A stretch of 64,000 bases of DNA, taken from UBA8079 sp049601915 (GTDB taxonomy: Bacteria > Pseudomonadota > Alphaproteobacteria > UBA6615). The notes below the pieces were generated by a model. It did no database searches. It was not told the DNA's origin and was given only the letters and a program-made list of their open reading frames with translations. The stretch covers positions 434,001 to 498,000 of the forward strand of contig JBMYRB010000002.1 of assembly GCA_049601915.1 (NCBI GenBank). The letters run 5' to 3'. Made by a program: the position numbers and the translations under genes. This document shows positions 58,028 to 64,000 of this stretch, in pieces (within the stretch, counting starts at the first letter, position 1; each line of letters starts with the position of its first letter).

Positions 58028-58105
58028 GCTGTCATACCCGGGCTTGACCCGGGTATCTTATCGAACGGAGCCTAAGATGCGCGGATCAAGTCCGCGCATG
58101 ACGGC
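58028..58105. repeat. Alphaproteobacterial palindromic (REP-like) intergenic element
   Basis: Two perfect hairpins, ATACCCGGG/CCCGGGTAT (loop CTTGA) and ATGCGCGGA/TCCGCGCAT (loop TCAAG), between near-complementary ends GCTGTCAT and ATGACGGC and an inner CTTA/TAAG pair. Short palindromic repeats of this style, usually containing CTTGACC/GGTCAAG-like loops, are scattered through alphaproteobacterial genomes. Only one copy was noticed in this window. Confidence 0.82.
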
Positions 58106-58135
58106 GTGTTGAGCGACTCCCGTCGGGGCGGTCGC

Positions 58136-58268
58136 CTATTCCAGCCGGTTGAGGCCGTCGAAGGCGGCCGTCTTGTAGCATTCGCCAGTATCGGGTAGTT
58201 GAACACCGTGTCAACAAAATAGTCGATCGTGCCGCTATGGGCCATCACGGCTTGGCCGATATGAGCGC
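58136..58268 (-). pseudogene. 3' remnant of soluble NAD(P) transhydrogenase (SthA-like)
   Basis: Minus strand reads HIGQAVMAHSGTIDYFVDTVFNYP, the well-known C-terminal segment of SthA (here about 24 codons, split by me for brevity). A frameshift follows, then the alternate frame CYKTAAFDGLNRLE and TAG at 58138-58136. Nothing of the N-terminal 430 or so residues is present. The remnant is only about 130 bases and is flanked by the palindromic repeat and the FAD monooxygenase remnant. Confidence 0.72.
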
Positions 58269-58325
58269 GGCGCCATGCGAGATCGTCTGACCTCGATCAA
58301 ACCCTGGTACCGATATGGCAACGGG

Positions 58326-58772
58326 TCAGTCCAGTGCGTTTGCCGCGCGAAGCCCGCCGATCATCGACGATCCCATCATGAAACCGAAGCTTTTCTGCGG
58401 ATCCTCGGCGGTTGCGCGCATCTCGTCCTGGTTCTTGAGCCGTTCGGCGGGGTCTTTCTCGGCGATGAACCTGGTGTTGCGGATGGTCTGCAGTCGGACA
58501 TCCTCCAGGGCGATGACACCGGTGTGCCGGTCGCGGAACTGCCAGACCGGGGTGACGCGCCCGTCGTTCAATACCGCGTCGACCATGCCGAGCGCGTCGA
58601 GATATTCGAGGGTAGGCGGGTGGAAGGTCGAGGCGCGGCGGTGATCCTGTTGTGCGTGCTGCTGTTCCAGCAGGAGCACCGGGATATCCTGGGTGGCGAG
58701 GGATAACGCGGCGATCAGCCCGGTCGGGCCGCCGCCGGCGACGATGATCCGATCGTGAGGGTTCGTGGACAT
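58326..58772 (-). pseudogene. FAD-dependent aromatic monooxygenase with large in-frame internal deletion
   Basis: 148 codons, ATG 58772. The first part has the FAD fold: RIIVAGGGPTGLIAALSLA (~8-26), LLEQQHAQQDHRRASTFHPPTLEYLDALG (split). After about residue 85 the sequence jumps to the C-terminal end of such enzymes: LQTIRNTRFIAEKDPAERLKNQDEMRATA (split) and GFMMGSSMIGGLRAANALD. A few hundred residues including the GD FAD motif and the substrate domain are missing while the frame is kept, so the product would not be active. Confidence 0.75.
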
Positions 58773-58879
58773 TCTGTACGCACCGCGAAAGTTGGATGGG
58801 GCACCTGTTTTTACGCGATTGCGGAGCTTCGCAAAAGCAGGCCGGGTGGTGCTTGACCCCGGTGTTTCACACCGCCAAA

Positions 58880-59644
58880 ATGAAATTCATGAGTATGAAT
58901 GATGGCGTGAAGACAGCGGTACGCACGGTAAACCTTTTTGAGGCGTTCTCGCGTCGCAAGGGGCCGATGACCCTGACCCAGATTTCCGAGGCCCTGTCGG
59001 CGCCGATCAGCAGCTGCCACGGTCTGGTCCGGACCCTCAGCGCCAAGGGATATCTCTACACCTCCGAACGAAACCGGGCGATTTATCCGACCAGGCGCCT
59101 GCTGGAGGTCGCCAACACGATTGCCACCCATGACCCGGTGCTGGAGAGCATCGTGCCGCTGCTCGAGGTGCTGCGCGACGAGACTAACGAAACCATCCTG
59201 CTCGGCCGCCGCCAGGGCGAGACGATCCTGTATCTGGATGTGATCGAGGGTGGCCAGACGTTGCGCTATTCCGCCGGCGCGGGCGATATCAAGCCGATGC
59301 ATTCAAGTGCCATCGGCAAGGCGTTTCTCGGCCGTCTCAACGATGCCGAACGCGCTGCCCTGGTGGCGCGCCTGCCGCTCGATCTGCACACTCCCAACAC
59401 GATCACGGAGCGTGCAACCCTGGAAGCCGACCTGGCTGAAGGAATTGCGAAAGGCTATTTCGTGACGCGTGGCGAGAATGTCGTCGATGTGATGGGCCTG
59501 GCGACCAACGCGGATGTGTATGGTGAGGCCATGGGCATTGCGATTGCGGGGCCGCTCGTGCGGATGGAGGCGGGCGAGACCGAACTCGCCGCGCAGCTCC
59601 TGGCCGCGAAAGCGCGGCTCGAGGCCCTCGGAGACAGTTCATGA
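58880..59644 (+). CDS. IclR family transcriptional regulator
   Basis: 254 residues from ATG 58880; ATG 58889 is also possible. N-terminal winged helix-turn-helix: VKTAVRTVNLFEAFSRRKGPMTLTQISEALSAPISSCHGLVRTL (split ~10-53). The effector domain (~80-250) includes TLRYSAGAGDIKPMHSSAIGKAFLG (split) typical of IclR. The first gene of the downstream operon starts inside its last codons (ATGA overlap), so it probably senses the substrate of the TPP enzyme. Confidence 0.9.
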   Translation: MKFMSMNDGVKTAVRTVNLFEAFSRRKGPMTLTQISEALSAPISSCHGLVRTLSAKGYLYTSERNRAIYPTRRLLEVANTIATHDPVLESIVPLLEVLRDETNETILLGRRQGETILYLDVIEGGQTLRYSAGAGDIKPMHSSAIGKAFLGRLNDAERAALVARLPLDLHTPNTITERATLEADLAEGIAKGYFVTRGENVVDVMGLATNADVYGEAMGIAIAGPLVRMEAGETELAAQLLAAKARLEALGDSS

Positions 59645-60192
59645 GTGACACGGTGATCAGGCCCGACGCCGCCACGCCCGATTGGGCTGACGCGCTCTAT
59701 GACGTGCTGGTACAGCAGAATATTCGCCAGGTCGCCTATGTGCCCGATGCCGGGCATTCCCGCCTGATCGAGCGGTGCGAGGACAACCCGGACATGTGTG
59801 CGACGACCCTCACCACCGAGGAAGACGGCGTGGCGCTGCTGGCGGGTGCCTGGCTGGGTGGTGATCGTGGTGTGCTGCTCATGCAGTCGAGCGGCGTGGG
59901 CAACTGCGTGAATATGTTCACCTTGATCGAGAATTGCCGGATGCCGCTGGTGGCGGTGATCACGATGCGCGGCGAATGGGGTGAATTTAACCCGTGGCAG
60001 GCCCAGATGGGCCAGGCGACGCCCGACATACTCACCCGGATGGGGGTGCAGGCACATCGGGTCGACGCACCCGAGGACGCCGCGCCGACATTGGATGCGG
60101 CGATCCGGCAATCTTTCGACGGGTCGCTCGCCTCGGCGGTGCTGCTTTCCCAACGTCTGATCGGCCGCAAGGCCTTTACGGCGGAGGGCTGA
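59641..60192 (+). CDS. TPP-dependent 2-oxoacid decarboxylase, alpha (PYR) subunit, sulfopyruvate/phosphonopyruvate decarboxylase-like
   Basis: 183 residues. Thiamine-diphosphate PYR domain with the activating Glu in TTLTTEEDGVALLAGAWLGG (~55-74) and MQSSGVGNCVNMFTLIENCRMPLVAVITMRGEWGEFNPWQA (split). It matches the split-subunit ComD/ComE-like enzymes that decarboxylate sulfopyruvate or phosphonopyruvate to the aldehyde. The substrate here may be another 2-oxo acid. Its stop overlaps nothing; the beta-subunit gene begins two bases later. Confidence 0.82.
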   Translation: MSDTVIRPDAATPDWADALYDVLVQQNIRQVAYVPDAGHSRLIERCEDNPDMCATTLTTEEDGVALLAGAWLGGDRGVLLMQSSGVGNCVNMFTLIENCRMPLVAVITMRGEWGEFNPWQAQMGQATPDILTRMGVQAHRVDAPEDAAPTLDAAIRQSFDGSLASAVLLSQRLIGRKAFTAEG

Positions 60193-60193
60193 C

Positions 60194-60778
60194 ATGACAA
60201 GCCCTCTGCTCGATCGCCGCGAGGCCGTCGCACGGCTATTGGAGGATCGCGGCGAAATGCTCGTGGTCTCCGGGCTCGGCTCGGCGACCTATGATTGCGC
60301 GGCTGCGGGGGACGACCCGCGAAATTTCTATCTCTGGGGTGCCATGGGGGGTGCCGCGGCCCTGGCCCTCGGCCTGGCGCAGGCCCAGCCGGACCGGCCG
60401 GTCGCCGCGATCACTGGCGACGGGGACATGCTGATGGGGCTTGGCAGCCTGGCCACGATCGCCGCCGCCAAGCCCGCGAACCTGTCGGTGATCGTCCTCG
60501 ATAACGAGGTCTATGGCGAGACCGGTGCCCAACCGACCGCCACGGCCCGCGGGGTGAGCCTCGTGGAGGTGGCACGCGGCTGCGGGATCGAGGCGCTCGA
60601 GGATATTCGGGATATGAACGCGCTGGGCACGCTTGCAGGGCGCATGCAGCGCTGCGAGGGGCCGTTGTTTGCCAACATCAAGATCGAGGCGGGAGAGAAT
60701 CCGCGCGTCCTGCCGGCGCGCGACGGGGCCTATCTGCGCTCGCGGTTCCGCGAGGCGGTATTGGGGACGGGCCCGTAA
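60194..60778 (+). CDS. TPP-dependent 2-oxoacid decarboxylase, beta (PP) subunit
   Basis: 194 residues. TPP/Mg motif GDG...N: AAITGDGDMLMGLGSLATIAAAKPANLSVIVLDNEVYGETG (split ~71-111), with NFYLWGAMGGAAALALGLAQA before it. Pairs with the preceding alpha subunit as in sulfopyruvate decarboxylase. It is separated from the alpha subunit gene by one base and followed 39 bases later by a dehydrogenase gene. Confidence 0.82.
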   Translation: MTSPLLDRREAVARLLEDRGEMLVVSGLGSATYDCAAAGDDPRNFYLWGAMGGAAALALGLAQAQPDRPVAAITGDGDMLMGLGSLATIAAAKPANLSVIVLDNEVYGETGAQPTATARGVSLVEVARGCGIEALEDIRDMNALGTLAGRMQRCEGPLFANIKIEAGENPRVLPARDGAYLRSRFREAVLGTGP

Positions 60779-60817
60779 GGCCGGGACATATCTGAACCTA
60801 TCCAGACGGAGGATATC

Positions 60818-61702
60818 ATGGCTGAAAAGGTTGGAATTCTAGGGCTTGGGCTGATCGGCGGTATCACGGCCGAAATCCTGATGCCGAAGGGCTACGAATG
60901 CGCGGCGGTTCGCCGCCCGAGCACCGAGAGCTTCCCCGACACGGGCGGCAAGCTGTTCGATACGGCGCGTGAGCTTGCCGAATGGTCTGATGTAGTGATT
61001 TCCGCGCTGCCGAGCACTGAGGCCTCCCGCACCGCCCTGGAGGGCCCTGACGGCCTGCTGGCGGGTACCCATGAAGGCCTGACGATCATCGAGATGAACA
61101 CCTTCCCCGTGAGCGAGAAGGAGCGCGTGCGCGACCAGGCCGCCGACACGCCGGCAAAAATCATCGATTGCCCGCTCAGCGGCACCCAGCCGATCATTCG
61201 CGCGGGCAAGGGCGTCATCATGATGAGCGGCGACCAGGCGCTTTGTGAATCCGTGAAGCCGATGCTCGAACTCGTCTGCCCGAAGACGTTCTATGTCGGC
61301 GAATACGGCACTGGTATCAAGCTCAAGCTGATGATCAACTTCATGGTCGGCGCGAACACGGTGGCCCTGGCCGAAGGCATGTTGTTTGGTGCCCAGATGG
61401 GGCTCGATCCGGAGTTGATGATCGATATCGTGGGCCCCAGTGCGGCCGGGTCGACGGTCTTCGGCATGCGTGCGGGCATCATCAAGGATCGGTCCTGGCA
61501 GCCTTGCGCGGGCCCCAGTAAGCTGTTGTGGAAAGATCTCGATATCGTCGAGGAACAGGCCGAAGCGTTAGGCCTGTCGGCGCCGCTGCTGCGGATATGT
61601 AACGACTATTACAAGAAGATCGAGAAGGCCGGGCGGCTCGAGGATGAGTGCTCGGTGGTCTACGAGATCCTCGAGAGCGAGATCAAGGCGGCGGCGGAGT
61701 AG
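60818..61702 (+). CDS. NAD(P)-dependent beta-hydroxyacid dehydrogenase (3-hydroxyisobutyrate dehydrogenase family)
   Basis: 294 residues. Cofactor motif VGILGLGLIGGITAEIL (~4-20), the family substrate motif IDCPLSGTQPIIRAGKG (~107-123) and the catalytic Lys in YVGEYGTGIKLKLMINFMVG (~162-181; Lys-x-x-x-Asn). It would reduce or oxidise a beta-hydroxy acid or an aldehyde such as the product of the TPP enzyme. GGAGG precedes the ATG. Part of the IclR-TPP operon. Confidence 0.88.
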   Translation: MAEKVGILGLGLIGGITAEILMPKGYECAAVRRPSTESFPDTGGKLFDTARELAEWSDVVISALPSTEASRTALEGPDGLLAGTHEGLTIIEMNTFPVSEKERVRDQAADTPAKIIDCPLSGTQPIIRAGKGVIMMSGDQALCESVKPMLELVCPKTFYVGEYGTGIKLKLMINFMVGANTVALAEGMLFGAQMGLDPELMIDIVGPSAAGSTVFGMRAGIIKDRSWQPCAGPSKLLWKDLDIVEEQAEALGLSAPLLRICNDYYKKIEKAGRLEDECSVVYEILESEIKAAAE

Positions 61703-61729
61703 GTTCGGGCGGGCTTTCCGACTCCCGGA

Positions 61730-62273
61730 CTACATATGCGAGAAGAGAATACGACCGGCGGTCGGCATCTCAGCCGTAAGCACTTTTCCGCTCGATGATT
61801 CCGTGATGTAGAGGGTCTTGCCGTCGGAGCCGCCATAGGCGCAGTTGGTGATCAGCAGCCCGGCACAGGAATTGATCCGGTAGATGGGTTTGCCGTTCGA
61901 CGCGAAGGTCAGGTCGTTCGTACCGCGAAACCGCTCGTTGGTGTTGCGCACCAGATAAGGTTCGACGGTGCCGGCCTCGGGATCAAGGCGCATCAGGCCG
62001 TGATAATGGTCGGCGATGATGCCGCGCCCGTCCTTGTGGAAGGCCAGGCCATTTGGTTCGCCGTCATAGGTGCAGGCGAGTTCGACGTCCCCAGGCGACG
62101 TCGACGAGTCACAGATTGCCGACACGATCGAAGGAAGGGCCTTCGAGGAAGCTCGCCGTGTTGGGGCGGCCGAACAGGAGCTTTGCCCATTCGGGCTCTC
62201 GATCGTTGATGCCGTGAATGGCATTCACATCGGCAAAGACCCGGGTTTCGATGACGGGGGGTGGTGCGAACAT
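61730..62273 (-). pseudogene. SMP-30/gluconolactonase-like gene, frameshifted and internally deleted
   Basis: The first frame from ATG 62273 reads VIETRVFADVNAIHGINDREPEWAKLLFGRPNTASFLEGPSFDRVGNL (split), then meets TGA and LVDVAWGR. Another frame resumes with SPGDVELACTYDGEPNGLAFHKDGRG and LMRLDPEAGTVEPYLV, up to NDLTFASNG. Then about a hundred residues are missing and GLLITNCAYGGSDGKTLYITESSSGKVL (split) and ILFSHM finish the normal C terminus. An indel, a stop and a deletion show the gene is dead. It followed meaB by five bases in the same direction. Confidence 0.78.
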
Positions 62274-62278
62274 TTCGG

Positions 62279-63178
62279 TCAGGCCTCGTTCGTGCGGTTC
62301 AGGCGCGCCACGATCGTGTCGAACAGGTCACCGGGGTTCTGGTCGAGAATATCTTCGCCGGCCGCCTCGAGCACCTCGTCGATGCGCCGGGAGATGAGCG
62401 CCTGGGCCTGGTAACGCGCCCGCGCACGCCGCGCCGCGCTGGCGTCGCCATGGTCAGCGCGCCAGGCTGCGTGGGCATTGATCGCGTCGTCGAGTGCCGC
62501 GAAGCCCTGGGGATCATCGCGCGATGTCATGATGACGGGATGTGTCCAGCCGTCGGCGCTTTGATGGGTGGCCACTTGCTCGATCTCGGCGGCCATCAGG
62601 TCGGCGCCCGGCAAGTCGGCCTTGTTCACCACATAGATATCCGCCATTTCGAGGATGCCGGCTTTCATCGCCTGGATTGCATCGCCGGAGTGGGGCACGA
62701 GGACGAGCACCACCGTGTCGACCAGGGTGCGGATGGTGTATTCGGCCTGCCCCACGCCCACGCTTTCCAGAATGATTTCGCCGAAACCGTGTCCCTCCAT
62801 GGCGTCGAGGAGGTCGGCCGTATTGTCCGCCAGGCCGTCATGGGCGCGGCGGGAGGGAATCGAGCGGATGAAGATATCCGGGTCGTCGGCGATGGCGTCC
62901 ATGCGGATACGGTCACCGAGCAGCGAGCCCTGAGATACCGGGCTCGACGGGTCGACCGCCAGGACAGCGACCTTTCGGTCGGTTCGTTTGCGGAGGTTGG
63001 CGAGCCGGGCGATGAGCGAGCTCTTGCCGGCCCCCGGCGCGCCGGTGATGCCGATCCGCGGCAGATTCTCGGCAGAACCCTCACTGTGTTGCGCCAGGGT
63101 CTCCGATACGTCGGCATTAGCGATACGCGACAGGGCGCGGCTGAGGTTGCGCCGCGGATTGCGTGAGGTGCCGTTCAT
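62279..63178 (-). CDS. meaB: Methylmalonyl-CoA mutase-associated GTPase MeaB family
   Basis: 299 residues. Walker A GAPGAGKSS (~46-54), then the family-typical LAVDPSSPVSQGSLLGDRIRM (split ~73-93), ESVGVGQAE, and the GTP base motif NKAD (~187-190). A G3E GTPase that loads and protects B12-dependent mutases. The mutase gene is not in the window. Its ATG overlaps the TGA of the CoA-transferase gene, so they are co-translated. Confidence 0.9.
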   Translation of the reverse strand: MNGTSRNPRRNLSRALSRIANADVSETLAQHSEGSAENLPRIGITGAPGAGKSSLIARLANLRKRTDRKVAVLAVDPSSPVSQGSLLGDRIRMDAIADDPDIFIRSIPSRRAHDGLADNTADLLDAMEGHGFGEIILESVGVGQAEYTIRTLVDTVVLVLVPHSGDAIQAMKAGILEMADIYVVNKADLPGADLMAAEIEQVATHQSADGWTHPVIMTSRDDPQGFAALDDAINAHAAWRADHGDASAARRARARYQAQALISRRIDEVLEAAGEDILDQNPGDLFDTIVARLNRTNEA

Positions 63179-64000
63179 TTGGCAGCGGCAGCGGGTGGGG
63201 TGCCTAGGATTTCGTCTGTATGTTCGCCCAGAAGCGGCGGCAGACCATAGCGCGGCGGATGATCGGACATCTTGATCGGGTTACCTACCACCCGCAGCGC
63301 CCCATCCGGTGTCGGGATCACGGCGATCATCTCGCGCGATGCGGCCATGTCCCCGTCGAGTGCCTGGTCGACGGTTTCGACACCGGAAACCACGAGGCCC
63401 TCATTGCCAAGCGTCTCGACCCAATGGGCGGTGGTCTGTGACGTCATGAGTTCGCCGACGACACCGATCACGGCGTCGCGGTTTTCCGAGCGCGCGCTCA
63501 TGGTCGCAAGGCCCGGGTCACAAGCCTGATCGTGCCAGCCCACAACCTCGCAGAATTTCTGCCAGAATTTGTCGGTCGAGATGAACAGCATCAGATATCC
63601 GTCGCGGGTCTCAAAGACTTGCGCCGGGACCATGTAGGGGTGTGCGCTGTGCGATGTTCGCTGCGGCACGACGCCGTGATTGAGGTAGCCCGAAGCCAGA
63701 TAGTTGAGCTGGGCCAGCATGGTGTCGAAGAGCGACACATCGACCTGGCCACCCTTGCCTTCGATGATCTTTGCCAGCAATCCGATGGCACCCATCATGC
63801 CGGTGGAATTGTCGACTGCAGAGTATCCGGCCTTGGTCGGCGCGGTACCGGGATCGCCGGTCAGGGTCATCACGCCGGTGAGCGCCTGGACGATGTAGTC
63901 GTAGGCGGGTTTATCAGCATAGGGGCCGTCGAGCCCGAAACCTGTCAGCGCCAGGCATACCAGGTTCGGGTTGTGTGTTCTCAGGTCTTCGTAGGTCAGG
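63175..64000 (-). CDS. CaiB/BaiF family CoA-transferase, N terminus outside window
   Basis: About 275 codons are visible and the frame remains open to base 63999, so the 5' end lies beyond the window. Typical segments: NPNLVCLALTGFGLDGPYADKPAYDYIVQALTGVMTLTGDP (split), MMGAIGLLAKIIEGKGGQVDVSLFDTMLAQLNYLASGYLN (split), and the C-terminal RYGLPPLLGEHTDEIL. The catalytic Asp region is upstream and partly outside the window. Transfers CoA between organic acids. In an operon with meaB. Confidence 0.9.
   Translation of the reverse strand, partial: LTYEDLRTHNPNLVCLALTGFGLDGPYADKPAYDYIVQALTGVMTLTGDPGTAPTKAGYSAVDNSTGMMGAIGLLAKIIEGKGGQVDVSLFDTMLAQLNYLASGYLNHGVVPQRTSHSAHPYMVPAQVFETRDGYLMLFISTDKFWQKFCEVVGWHDQACDPGLATMSARSENRDAVIGVVGELMTSQTTAHWVETLGNEGLVVSGVETVDQALDGDMAASREMIAVIPTPDGALRVVGNPIKMSDHPPRYGLPPLLGEHTDEILGTPPAAAAK

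Noticed and set aside
62109..62111. TGA in the SMP-30 gene as selenocysteine
   Set aside because: There is no redox motif or hairpin at the site, and the same gene has a frameshift and a large deletion, so it is a pseudogene.

Overview
The window is a high-GC chromosome segment of an alphaproteobacterium, probably a free-living aerobic heterotroph near Rhodospirillales. This rests on an alphaproteobacterial general amino-acid importer (aapJQMP), a CpdR-type receiver, the dnaG-rpoD pair followed by a CAT-anticodon tRNA, a zinc-less L36 and a palindromic repeat of a type common in the class. No rRNA, prophage, intact insertion sequence or CRISPR array was seen. The sequence alone does not fix genus or family.

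Layout. 1-8.2 kb: end of a dipeptide epimerase gene, a decayed lytic transglycosylase, a candidate small RNA, a minus-strand cluster (N-formylglutamate amidohydrolase, acetyltransferase, phenylalanine hydroxylase), cpdR, a cupin, tRNA-Val, a CmcJ-like protein, an enoyl-CoA hydratase and a GH18 gene. Three of these genes carry an in-frame TAG. 8.3-15.8 kb: an ABC importer (binding protein, double permease, two ATPases) with ketopantoate reductase-like, cupin and SDR genes. 15.8-22.2 kb (minus): aapJQMP followed by an AEC transporter, a VOC protein and a cyclase. 22.4-25.2 kb: a broken phosphoesterase, a protease-like protein lacking its catalytic His and Asp, a peroxidase-related enzyme and rpmJ. 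25.3-29.3 kb: glcDEF (glycolate to glyoxylate). 29.3-36 kb: a lipocalin-like gene, an MFS gene, msrP, a second candidate small RNA, a LysR gene, trxB and glutathione-dependent formaldehyde dehydrogenase. 36-41.4 kb: a hydrolase with a diheme cytochrome c, then an ELM1-like / 2OG-Fe(II) oxygenase / 665-residue unknown cluster. 41.5-52.1 kb: Lrp-type regulator, greA, carAB, yqeY, dnaG, rpoD and a tRNA. 52.1-58 kb: a receiver remnant lying between that tRNA and a degenerate tRNA copy, a TauE/SafE permease, a selenocysteine peroxiredoxin, an acyl-CoA synthetase, a low-GC membrane protein, a flavoprotein and a hemerythrin. 58-64 kb: gene remnants, an IclR / TPP-decarboxylase / beta-hydroxyacid dehydrogenase operon, a deleted SMP-30 gene, meaB and a CoA-transferase.

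Most notable: (1) a UGA-encoded selenocysteine in a peroxiredoxin (codon 83) with a SECIS-like hairpin directly after it; (2) two intergenic loci that look like small RNAs, each with a CCUCCC anti-Shine-Dalgarno motif just before a strong terminator; (3) an unusual number of broken genes, several with both ends kept and the middle deleted; (4) a long hairpin directly after the binding-protein gene in both ABC operons; (5) an unexplained three-gene cluster with a 665-residue protein of no recognised family.

Together the intact genes describe an organism importing amino acids and organic acids, oxidising glycolate and formaldehyde, and investing in thiol, selenium and methionine-sulfoxide redox defence, next to core replication, transcription and pyrimidine/arginine genes.
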